Shown here piece after piece: positions 7,226-12,925 of a DNA stretch of 12,925 nt. The DNA comes from Deltaproteobacteria bacterium (GTDB taxonomy: Bacteria; Desulfobacterota; Desulfobacteria; Desulfobacterales; SURF-15), in NCBI GenBank assembly GCA_024644775.1, contig JAHEHB010000126.1:1-12925 (forward strand), written 5' to 3'. Position numbers and translations under genes: made by a program. The number at the start of each line of letters is the position of its first letter. Within the stretch, counting starts at the first letter, position 1. The notes under the pieces were generated by a model. That model did not search any database. It was not told the origin of the DNA and was given only the letters and a program-made list of their open reading frames with translations.

Positions 7226-8619
7226 CAATTCCGGAACACGATTTAACTGAATACGCCCTTGCGCTGAGATACGAGGATATCGATCCAATCGCATGTGGGC
7301 ATGTGTCGGACATCGTTTTCGACACCCTCGGTATCGCCGTTGGCGCTTATGTCCAGGGCCATGAATCGGGAAAGGTGTGCGAAGACTACATGTTGGAGCG
7401 GTTCCACATCCGCGACGCCACCGGCGACGCGGTCTTGTGGTCGGGGCGCGGTACGGCCTGTGCCGATGAAGTCGCCCTGTGCAACGGAACCTGGGCCGAG
7501 ATCCTCGATTATCAGGATGTGGTGGTGGATGCCCGCAATGCGGGCCATGCCGGCGTGACCATCGTGCCGGCAGCAGTGGCCGCGGCTGAAGCCGCCGGGG
7601 CGGGAGGGCGTGAGCTGATTGTCGCTATCACCGCCGGACTTGAGGTGACGTTGGCGGTGCTTCGTGCGGTTGGCGGCGCCCACCGGGCGAATGGGCGAGG
7701 ATTCCGAACCAGCAGTATCGGTTCACCCATCGGGGCGACTGTGGCTTGCGCGCGCCTACTCGGCCTCGACCTCGACCGCACGCTAAACGCCATGGGCATC
7801 GTCGGGGCCTGCGCCAACAAGGGCTTGATGCCCTCGCTTTCGCCGGGAAACGGCGATTTTGGCGGTGACAAGGACTGGGTCAACGGTCTTTCGGCGCAGC
7901 TGGCTGTCAACGCCGCTATGCTCGCAGGACGTGGTTTGACCGGCAGCCGCGAGGTGATCACCGGCGATCGGGGCATTATCGCCAGTCATTCAGAAGGAGA
8001 TGCACAGCCGCTGGCGATACCCGAGAGCGGCGCCCCCAATATCGGCTATATCGCGCTCAAGAAATATCCTGCCTGTTATGGGGTTCATGCGGCGGTGGAA
8101 GCGGCCTTGGCCCAAACCGCCGACGACCAGCCATCTCCAGAGGCTATCGAGCGGGTGATCGTACGGGTCAAAGCATCGTCCCTGGAAACGTTGGACATTC
8201 GAAAGCTAACGAACCACATGGCCGCGCGTTTCAGCCTGCCGTATTGTGTGGCCGCCGCGCTTGTCCGCCGACGCTTGACTCTGGAAGACTTCCAGGAGTC
8301 TGCCCTGGTCGATCCAGTGGTGCTGGATTTGATGACACGCGTCGAGATTGTCGGCAGCGAAGAGATGACCCGCTTCAACCATGAGACCGGCGCCTTTCCC
8401 GCCATCGTCGAGATCACGGCCGGGGGTCGGAGCACGCGGGGGCGTGTGGACTTTCCCATCGGCTCTGAGCAAAATCCCATGTCTCGGGACGAGCTCGTCG
8501 ATAAATTCAAAGCCCTCACGAAAGGTCACTGGGAGACAGATCGGCAAGACCGTATTATCGAGGCCGCCCTATCGATAGAGGATCTGGACGATGTCCGCTC
8601 TCTGACGCGGATGCTGTGA
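7222..8619 (+). CDS. MmgE/PrpD family enzyme
   Basis: Full-length 465 aa member of the MmgE/PrpD superfamily, which includes 2-methylcitrate dehydratase, cis-aconitate decarboxylase and iminodisuccinate epimerase. Visible motifs: ILDYQDVVVD then NAGHAGVTIVPAA (His109, matching an active-site histidine of the family), TSSIGSPIGATVACARLLG, KDWVNGLSAQLAVNAAMLAG (Lys217), and KKYPACYGVHAAVEAAL (His289) opening the C-terminal domain, with ARFSLPYCVAAAL further on. Where relatives have a GWHPT-like histidine, this protein reads GRGFRTSS with Arg162, so the chemistry may differ from the dehydratases. The start overlaps the ATPase stop, so enzyme and importer are coupled: the imported compound is probably its substrate or one step removed. 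An amino-acid-type importer would suit an aminodicarboxylate such as iminodisuccinate, but this is inference. No terminator is apparent in 8620-8696. Confidence 0.9.
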   Translation: MTIPEHDLTEYALALRYEDIDPIACGHVSDIVFDTLGIAVGAYVQGHESGKVCEDYMLERFHIRDATGDAVLWSGRGTACADEVALCNGTWAEILDYQDVVVDARNAGHAGVTIVPAAVAAAEAAGAGGRELIVAITAGLEVTLAVLRAVGGAHRANGRGFRTSSIGSPIGATVACARLLGLDLDRTLNAMGIVGACANKGLMPSLSPGNGDFGGDKDWVNGLSAQLAVNAAMLAGRGLTGSREVITGDRGIIASHSEGDAQPLAIPESGAPNIGYIALKKYPACYGVHAAVEAALAQTADDQPSPEAIERVIVRVKASSLETLDIRKLTNHMAARFSLPYCVAAALVRRRLTLEDFQESALVDPVVLDLMTRVEIVGSEEMTRFNHETGAFPAIVEITAGGRSTRGRVDFPIGSEQNPMSRDELVDKFKALTKGHWETDRQDRIIEAALSIEDLDDVRSLTRML

Positions 8620-8696
8620 ACGCGACGTCTCGGGGACGGAACCGCCGAGGAGAACCCGGTTATGGGGAAACTAAGGGACGGGCAACGCCAATCATC

Positions 8697-9398
8697 TTAC
8701 TGTTTTTGAACTACCAGTACGGTATCCGGACTTGATAGTGGGTCAAATGGAGACTTTTCGAAATTTCCAAATACATCAACGATCGTTATTCCCGAATCAG
8801 TAATACCCTGTCTGAAGTGATCCAAATATTTTGGATATAGGGTACCTGACCAGGAATTGAGAATATCTTCATCCTTTCTCAGCTCCGTTTGGAATATAAC
8901 CGTCGATTTGTCCGTACGCTCATATCCTCTATGAAACGTTCTTCCATCGGCCAGAGTAATTACAGGAAATTCCATTGCCCCAGTTTGCTTGTATTTATCC
9001 CAATTAACGACTTGTATTAATAGATACCCCTTATTATTCAATAATTGGTTTATATTCTTGAAAAAAGGTTTCATCAAATTCTCGGGAAGGTAAGACAGAC
9101 TGTTTCCAATACAAAAGACACAATCAAATCGCCCGTCGAGTTTACGAATTTCCGTAAACGAATAATTAAAAAATTCCCCCTTTTTGTCATTTTGTGCTCG
9201 TTTGATCATCTCAGAGCTGCTGTCGATTCCTGTAACATCATATTGAGATTGAGACAATTCATCCACATAATCTCCAGGCCCACAACCGATATCTAAAACC
9301 CTTGACCCGGGGCTTCCAAGGTATGCCGGAATGAATTTTAGAAATGCGTGATTTAGAGGAAATAGTTCATTATAAATATCAACGATATCGTTATACAT
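8697..9398 (-). CDS. Class I SAM-dependent methyltransferase
   Basis: Cytoplasmic methyltransferase of 233 aa. The Rossmann SAM-binding motif I is VLDIGCGPGDYVDEL (34-48); the acidic residue ending beta-2 is Asp59 in VTGIDSSSEM; motif II region is FDCVFCIGNSLSYLP (91-105); then a hydrophobic strand GYLLIQVVNWD (124-134). The C-terminal half is beta-rich, as in small-molecule methyltransferases of this type. An alternative start 12 codons upstream exists, but ATG 9398 has AAGGAGG at ideal distance and is preferred. It stands alone on the minus strand, convergent with the operon on its left and divergent from the gene on its right, and is markedly richer in A and T than its neighbours, suggesting separate acquisition. 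The methyl acceptor is unknown. Confidence 0.9.
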   Translation of the reverse strand: MYNDIVDIYNELFPLNHAFLKFIPAYLGSPGSRVLDIGCGPGDYVDELSQSQYDVTGIDSSSEMIKRAQNDKKGEFFNYSFTEIRKLDGRFDCVFCIGNSLSYLPENLMKPFFKNINQLLNNKGYLLIQVVNWDKYKQTGAMEFPVITLADGRTFHRGYERTDKSTVIFQTELRKDEDILNSWSGTLYPKYLDHFRQGITDSGITIVDVFGNFEKSPFDPLSSPDTVLVVQKQ

Positions 9399-9532
9399 TC
9401 TTATCCCTCCTTCTGAATAAATCCTTTGTATCACAGATTTCGGAATTAATCATATGTTGAAATAATTGATTGACACAGAAGCCACCCAATAAGTCATGAT
9501 TTCTCATACATCGACTATCAATATATTGTCGT

Positions 9533-9561
9533 TTGATATTTTGTATGGTTACTCGTATAGT
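9533..9561 (+). promoter_or_regulatory. Sigma-70-type promoter of the flavoprotein gene
   Basis: TTGATA (9533-9538) and TATAGT (9556-9561) are each one base from consensus and are separated by exactly 17 bases. Transcription would start near 9568, giving a leader of about 43 bases before ATG 9611. This is the best promoter match I found in the window. Confidence 0.6.
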
Positions 9562-9610
9562 AAATTCGTAGATTCAAATTTATCAGCACACAAAAACGAA
9601 AGGTTATGTG

Positions 9611-11005
9611 ATGGAACGGAAAGTCGATGTCGCAATCATCGGGGCAGGGAGCGCCGGATTGGACGCCCTGTCGGAGGTGCGCAAAGTTACGGACAACTTC
9701 GTGTTGATCGACGGCGGAGAGCTTGGGACAACCTGTGCACGGGTCGGATGCATGCCGTCTAAGATTTTGATCCAGATCGCCGATGATTTTCATCGAAGAC
9801 AGATTTTGGCCGGGGAGGGTATCGAAGGGGGCGACGGGCTGACGATTGACATAAAACAAGCGCTCGCCTACACAAGATCGCTCCGGGATCGCTTCGTCGA
9901 CAGCATTATCGAAGATCTGATCATGCCGCTAAGAGATAACTTTATCGAGGGATATGCTGAATTCGTCGAACCCACCCTGTTGAAGATCGAGGATATGCAA
10001 ATCCGGGCAAAGAAAATCGTTATCGCCGTGGGTTCAAAGCCCATGATTCCCCGACAGTGGCGCCGGTTTGAAAATCGTATCCTCACCACGGAAACGATTT
10101 TCGAACAACGCCAATTGCCGCAGGATATTGCCGTCCTTGGCCTGGGGGTGATCGGTCTTGAGTTGGGTCAGGCACTCGCACGCATGGGTCTCACCGTTAC
10201 AGGCTTTGATATGCTAACCCACATCGGGGGTCTGCAGGATCCGGAGGTAAACCGGATCGCCGTTGAAACGATCGGCAAAGAGTTGCCAATGTATCTGGGC
10301 GAACCTGCTGAAATTGACGAAGCGGGTGGCCGGCTTCGGGTAAAATCCGGCAACAAATCCGTCCTTGTGGATAAGGTTCTTTTGAGTCTCGGAAGAGCTT
10401 CCCATATGGATGGGTTGTGTTTTGACCGCGTCGGGATTTCGCTTGATGATCGGGGTCTTCCGGCTTTCAATCCCCGAACGATGCAGATCGAAAACTTACC
10501 GATTTTTATTGCCGGAGACGCCAACGGGTTTCGGCCGGTATTGCATGAGGCATCGCACGAAGGGATAATTGCCGGATACAATGCCGTTCATGAACCGACA
10601 GTTGCGTTTAGGCGCAGGACACCGCTTCTTATCACCTTTTCCGACCCCAATATTTGTATCGTGGGCGCTTCATGGGAGGGGGTTAAGAATATCGACCCGG
10701 TTATCGGCATTGCACGTTTTAGGGGAGGGCGTGTTATAATTATGAACCGCGAGGGGGGAATGATTCGCATCTATGCCGATCGTCAAAATGGTCGCATTCT
10801 CGGAGCGGAAATGGCCGCACCGGGCGGAGAACATATTGCCCATCTGCTTTCATGGAGTATCCAGCAGGAACTAACGGTATTTGATCTACTCTCCATGCCC
10901 TATTATCACCCGGTACTTGAGGAGACACTTGAAGAAGCGTTGAGCAATCTTGCCGACAAGGTTGAAAACGGTCGTCAACCGCTTCTCGGTTTCAAGACCA
11001 TATAA
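9611..11005 (+). CDS. lpdA: Dihydrolipoamide dehydrogenase-like flavoprotein disulfide reductase
   Basis: FAD- and NAD(P)-dependent disulfide oxidoreductase, 464 aa, standard length. Motifs: FAD-binding GAGSAG (11-16); redox-active disulfide in TTCARVGCMPSK (Cys42, Cys47); NAD-binding GLGVIG (177-182), with Asp200 after beta-2 favouring NAD over NADP; second FAD motif IFIAGDANG (298-306) followed by HEASHEG; and the active-site His-Glu pair near the C terminus in YYHPVLEE (His433, Glu437/438), diagnostic of dihydrolipoamide dehydrogenase rather than glutathione reductase or a thiol-lacking paralogue. GTG 9608 could also start, but ATG 9611 sits at the better distance from AAAGG. No lipoyl-bearing E2, glycine-cleavage or 2-oxoacid dehydrogenase genes adjoin it, so it is probably transcribed alone and may serve several complexes or a dedicated thiol substrate. 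Confidence 0.88.
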   Translation: MERKVDVAIIGAGSAGLDALSEVRKVTDNFVLIDGGELGTTCARVGCMPSKILIQIADDFHRRQILAGEGIEGGDGLTIDIKQALAYTRSLRDRFVDSIIEDLIMPLRDNFIEGYAEFVEPTLLKIEDMQIRAKKIVIAVGSKPMIPRQWRRFENRILTTETIFEQRQLPQDIAVLGLGVIGLELGQALARMGLTVTGFDMLTHIGGLQDPEVNRIAVETIGKELPMYLGEPAEIDEAGGRLRVKSGNKSVLVDKVLLSLGRASHMDGLCFDRVGISLDDRGLPAFNPRTMQIENLPIFIAGDANGFRPVLHEASHEGIIAGYNAVHEPTVAFRRRTPLLITFSDPNICIVGASWEGVKNIDPVIGIARFRGGRVIIMNREGGMIRIYADRQNGRILGAEMAAPGGEHIAHLLSWSIQQELTVFDLLSMPYYHPVLEETLEEALSNLADKVENGRQPLLGFKTI

Positions 11006-11264
11006 ATAAGAACACTGAAGCGATATCATTTACAGAATTATAATAAAAAAATGCATATTTTCATGACCCCGTTTGTCCATCACTCATTAAATCGGCTTGA
11101 TTTTCGTCTTACTAAATTATATTAATAAGCTGAATAAAAAAAATAAAACAATTATAAGAATGATTGACAAGATTATTTTGTGATGTTAATTATTGAATTA
11201 ATAAGACATAGTTTACGGATGTTGTGTTCAATTTGATACAATTTAAAAATAAAAGAGGGTTATG
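11006..11264 (+). other. AT-rich intergenic region before toxin-antitoxin pair
   Basis: About 260 bp of very AT-rich DNA with no convincing open frame or RNA gene. A TTGACA at 11164-11169 has AATTAT 18 bases later, and a TACAAT hexamer lies at 11237-11242; either could drive the toxin-antitoxin genes. I see no GC-rich terminator for the upstream flavoprotein gene. Confidence 0.5.
11222..11242 (+). promoter_or_regulatory. -10 element within an imperfect inverted repeat, candidate antitoxin operator
   Basis: TCAA (11228-11231) and TTGA (11233-11236) flank one T, with outer arms TTGT (11222-11225) and ACAA (11238-11241). The right arm overlaps TACAAT (11237-11242), a near-consensus -10, about 12 bases before the ribosome site. 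AbrB-type antitoxins usually bind such sites to repress their own operon; binding here is inference. Confidence 0.35.
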
Positions 11265-11516
11265 ATGCTAGTTGTAACTGCGTCGAGCAGAGGCCAAATC
11301 GTTATCCCGAAAGAAATTAGAAAACGGCTGAATATTGTTGCAGGGAAAAGGCTGGCCGTTAAAGCCGAAGGAGATCAGGTGCTCCTCACGCCGCTTCCGG
11401 ACGATCCAGTGGAGGCCTTTTGCGGAATTTTCAAAGAGAAATCTTCACTTACCAGGGCTTTAACTGACCACCGGAAAAAGGATAAACATCGTGAAGACAA
11501 AAAGATTGTTGGATAG
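11265..11516 (+). CDS. AbrB/MazE-fold antitoxin (VapB-like)
   Basis: Small protein of 83 aa (84 if the ATG at 11262 is used; 11265 has better spacing to GAGG at 11255-11258). The N-terminal swapped-hairpin DNA-binding domain is clear: VVTASSRGQIVIPKEIRKRL then GKRLAVKAEGDQVLLTPL, the standard AbrB/SpoVT pattern of DNA binding and dimerisation. The C-terminal tail (about 48-83) is charged and probably wraps around and inhibits the toxin. It should also repress its own promoter. The toxin gene starts inside its last codons (26-base overlap), so the two are translationally coupled. Confidence 0.88.
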   Translation: MLVVTASSRGQIVIPKEIRKRLNIVAGKRLAVKAEGDQVLLTPLPDDPVEAFCGIFKEKSSLTRALTDHRKKDKHREDKKIVG

Positions 11517-11901
11517 CTATGCGTTGTTAGCCTATCTAAACAAGGAAAATGGCTTTGAGAAAGTACGCAATGCTTTGGCAAATGCTCAGAAATCCAGCTT
11601 TCCAGTTTTGATGAATGAATTGAATGTCGGTGAAACCTATTACATTCTCTATCGAAAACGCGGTCATGAGCAGGCCGAATATTTTCTGGACACTGTTCTG
11701 GCAGGGCTACCCATTTCTTTGATCTCAAATGATTTTAGCGCTGTTATTTCTGCATCTGAAATAAAAGCTCGGCATGCGCTTTCTTTTGCAGATTGCTTTG
11801 CGGTCGCCACGGCCCAACGAGAAAATGCCGTCATTTTGACGGGTGATCCTGAATTTAAGAATGTAGAAAAGTTTGTGAAAATAGATTGGCTTACAAAATA
11901 A
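11491..11901 (+). CDS. vapC: VapC-like PIN-domain ribonuclease toxin
   Basis: PIN-domain protein of 136 aa, a magnesium-dependent RNase of the VapC type that blocks translation when freed from its antitoxin. The acidic active-site residues are all present: Asp8 in RLLDSYALLAYL, Glu43 in VLMNELNVGE, Asp101 in LSFADCFAVATA and Asp119 in VILTGDPEF. Start is GTG 11491, overlapping the antitoxin end by 26 bases in another frame, typical of these pairs. The toxin thus looks intact and active. RNA target (tRNA or rRNA) cannot be told from sequence. Composition is AT-rich like the antitoxin and unlike the TRAP genes that follow, in line with a mobile module. Confidence 0.9.
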   Translation: MKTKRLLDSYALLAYLNKENGFEKVRNALANAQKSSFPVLMNELNVGETYYILYRKRGHEQAEYFLDTVLAGLPISLISNDFSAVISASEIKARHALSFADCFAVATAQRENAVILTGDPEFKNVEKFVKIDWLTK

Positions 11902-11909
11902 GCCATTTT
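11887..11909 (+). terminator. Weak hairpin terminator after the toxin gene
   Basis: TGGCTTA (11887-11893) and TAAGCCA (11899-11905) form a perfect 7 bp stem around a CAAAA loop, followed by TTTT. The toxin stop codon lies in the right arm. The stem has only three GC pairs, so termination may be partial. Confidence 0.45.
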
Positions 11910-11977
11910 GATTCCAACTCTGTTTGTTCCTGGACTTGCGGAAAAGCCACTTGATGAAAGGTTTCGACACCGGAGGG

Positions 11978-12054
11978 GAATCAAAAGGATTCGATACGCG
12001 GGCTGTTCGGCACCGGTCCAAAAAGAGACCGTTTCCAACCTGGATCGTGGAAAC
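11978..12054 (+). repeat. Cluster of short inverted repeats in the TRAP leader
   Basis: Three successive perfect inverted repeats: GAATC-N5-GATTC (11978-11992), CGGTC-N8-GACCG (12014-12031) and GTTTCCA-N10-TGGAAAC (12031-12054). They fill the stretch just before the TRAP small-permease gene, ending about 28 bases before its ribosome site. They could be operator sites or hairpins of a structured leader RNA. No clear sigma-70 or sigma-54 promoter is seen in 11902-12093. Confidence 0.4.
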
Positions 12055-12093
12055 TAGGGGAAAACCGGTAAATCGACAATTGAGGATAACAAG

Positions 12094-12594
12094 ATGAGCC
12101 ATAAACCAAAGACCCGGATTCCTATGGAAGGTTATTTAGCCATTATCTTTACCGCGATATTGGTATCATTGCTGAGCCTGCAGGTTTTCTTTCGGTTTTT
12201 TCTCGGCAAGTCCATCAGCTGGGCCGAAGAGGTTGCCCGGTTCGCTTTTGTCTGGTCCATTTACTGTTCCATCATCTACGCAGCGAATCTGGATAAGCAC
12301 ATTCGGGTGACCATGCACCTGCAGTTCCTGTCGGCCAAGATTCAACGCGGGCTGCTGACCATTGCCGATTTACTTTGGGTCGTATTCGTCGGCACTATAG
12401 CGGTCGTCGGTGCGGATTTTGTTTGGAACATGTTTAAATACCCGTACATATCTCAAACCACCGGGATAAATCTCGCTTACATTTACTTGATCGTGCCTTT
12501 GGGTTTTACGCTGTTGGCCGTTCGGATCGTTCAATCCATCCTGAGAAGATTCAAAAGCAAGATCGAGATAACAGATTCGCGCCTGGATATGTAG
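12094..12594 (+). CDS. dctQ: TRAP transporter small permease (DctQ family)
   Basis: Inner-membrane protein of 166 aa, typical for the small subunit of a tripartite ATP-independent periplasmic transporter, which couples sodium or proton gradients to uptake of organic acids. Four hydrophobic segments are visible at about 13-36, 47-66, 86-110 and 125-148. The family motif RFFLGKSISWAEEVARFAFV (34-53) is clear, with the WAEE and R pattern, as is the IYLIVPLGF region (130-138). The start ATG has AGGA seven bases upstream (12083-12086). It is 12 bases upstream of the large permease gene. No binding-protein (DctP) gene lies upstream in the window, so it is either downstream or elsewhere. Ligand unknown. 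Confidence 0.9.
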   Translation: MSHKPKTRIPMEGYLAIIFTAILVSLLSLQVFFRFFLGKSISWAEEVARFAFVWSIYCSIIYAANLDKHIRVTMHLQFLSAKIQRGLLTIADLLWVVFVGTIAVVGADFVWNMFKYPYISQTTGINLAYIYLIVPLGFTLLAVRIVQSILRRFKSKIEITDSRLDM

Positions 12595-12606
12595 AAGGGG
12601 AGGGGA

Positions 12607-12925
12607 ATGAGCATTGAACTGATATTGATTGTTACCATTTTCATTTCGCTGTTGATCGGCACCCCCATCGGTATCGCTATCGGGTTTGCGTCCGTTGCGG
12701 GTTTGATCAGCAACGGGCTTCCCTTATCCTATATCGCCAAAACGGCTTACACCTCCATCGACTCCTTTAGCGTCATTGCGGTTCCCATGTTTATTTTGTC
12801 CGGTGCCTTGATGGAGCGCGGGGGGCTGACACTACGACTCATCGATTTTTCCAAAGCCCTTGTGGGAAAAACATCGGGAGGCCTGGCTATTGTTACGGTC
12901 GTCGCCTGTACGCTTTTTGCGGCCA
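12607..12925 (+). CDS. dctM: TRAP transporter large permease (DctM family), N-terminal part
   Basis: First 106 codons of the large TRAP permease, cut by the right edge; full members are about 425-440 aa. The family features are plain: a hydrophobic N-terminal helix (LILIVTIFISLLIG), then GTPIGIAIGFASVAGL, the conserved AVPMFILSGALMERGG motif and the GKTSGGLAIVTVVACTLFAA segment that precedes the ligand-path helices. ATG 12607 follows a purine-rich AGGGG ribosome site and sits 12 bases after the small-permease stop, so the two subunits are co-translated in one operon. Confidence 0.93.
   Translation, partial: MSIELILIVTIFISLLIGTPIGIAIGFASVAGLISNGLPLSYIAKTAYTSIDSFSVIAVPMFILSGALMERGGLTLRLIDFSKALVGKTSGGLAIVTVVACTLFAA

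Noticed and set aside
9399..9434. Longer N terminus of the methyltransferase
   Set aside because: ATG 9398 has an ideal AAGGAGG site; the extra 12 codons would contain that site.
1..12925. CRISPR array, tRNA, rRNA or insertion sequence
   Set aside because: No regularly spaced repeats, no tRNA-like cloverleaf, no transposase and no terminal inverted repeats with target duplications were seen by eye.

Overview
The window suggests a Gram-negative, metabolically versatile bacterium of moderate GC, and I lean towards an anaerobic deltaproteobacterium (Desulfobacterota). This rests on gene content and style: an ADP-forming acyl-CoA synthetase, a TPP-dependent decarboxylase/synthase-like enzyme, a TRAP carrier and a stand-alone dihydrolipoamide dehydrogenase-like protein. 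It is inference; no rRNA or taxonomic marker is present.

Layout. (1) Positions 1-4256, minus strand, are a catabolic operon read right to left: a TPP enzyme of the acetolactate synthase superfamily (TTG start), a decayed gene remnant (2121-2633), and an ADP-forming acyl-CoA synthetase that runs off the left edge within a few codons of its expected end. The remnant joins the C-terminal half of an MmgE/PrpD protein to the C-terminal end of a thiolase, and a stop codon interrupts the MmgE/PrpD half. (2) Positions 4257-4744 are a divergent control region. (3) Positions 4745-8619, plus strand, are a tight operon for a polar amino-acid-type ABC importer (binding protein, permease, ATPase) translationally coupled to an intact MmgE/PrpD enzyme. 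A hairpin with a T-run after the binding-protein gene probably lowers expression of the membrane components. (4) Positions 8697-9398, minus strand, hold a lone AT-richer SAM-dependent methyltransferase. (5) Positions 9611-11005, plus strand, encode a dihydrolipoamide dehydrogenase-like flavoprotein behind a good sigma-70-type promoter. (6) Positions 11265-11901 are a toxin-antitoxin pair: an AbrB/MazE-fold antitoxin and an overlapping VapC-like PIN toxin. (7) From 12094 to the right edge is a TRAP transporter operon (small permease, then the start of the large permease), preceded by a leader with several short inverted repeats.

How it fits together. The two divergent operons look like an uptake-and-degradation locus for a carboxylated substrate. 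The ABC importer brings in an amino-acid-like or polycarboxylate compound and the MmgE/PrpD enzyme (dehydratase/decarboxylase/epimerase superfamily) acts on it. The opposite operon has carbon-carbon bond chemistry (TPP enzyme) and acyl-CoA/ATP chemistry (ADP-forming ligase). The remnant suggests that operon once also encoded its own MmgE/PrpD enzyme and a thiolase, lost through a deletion that fused their ends. The substrate cannot be named from sequence alone. The most notable observations are the chimeric remnant and the coupled ABC-importer/MmgE-PrpD operon.
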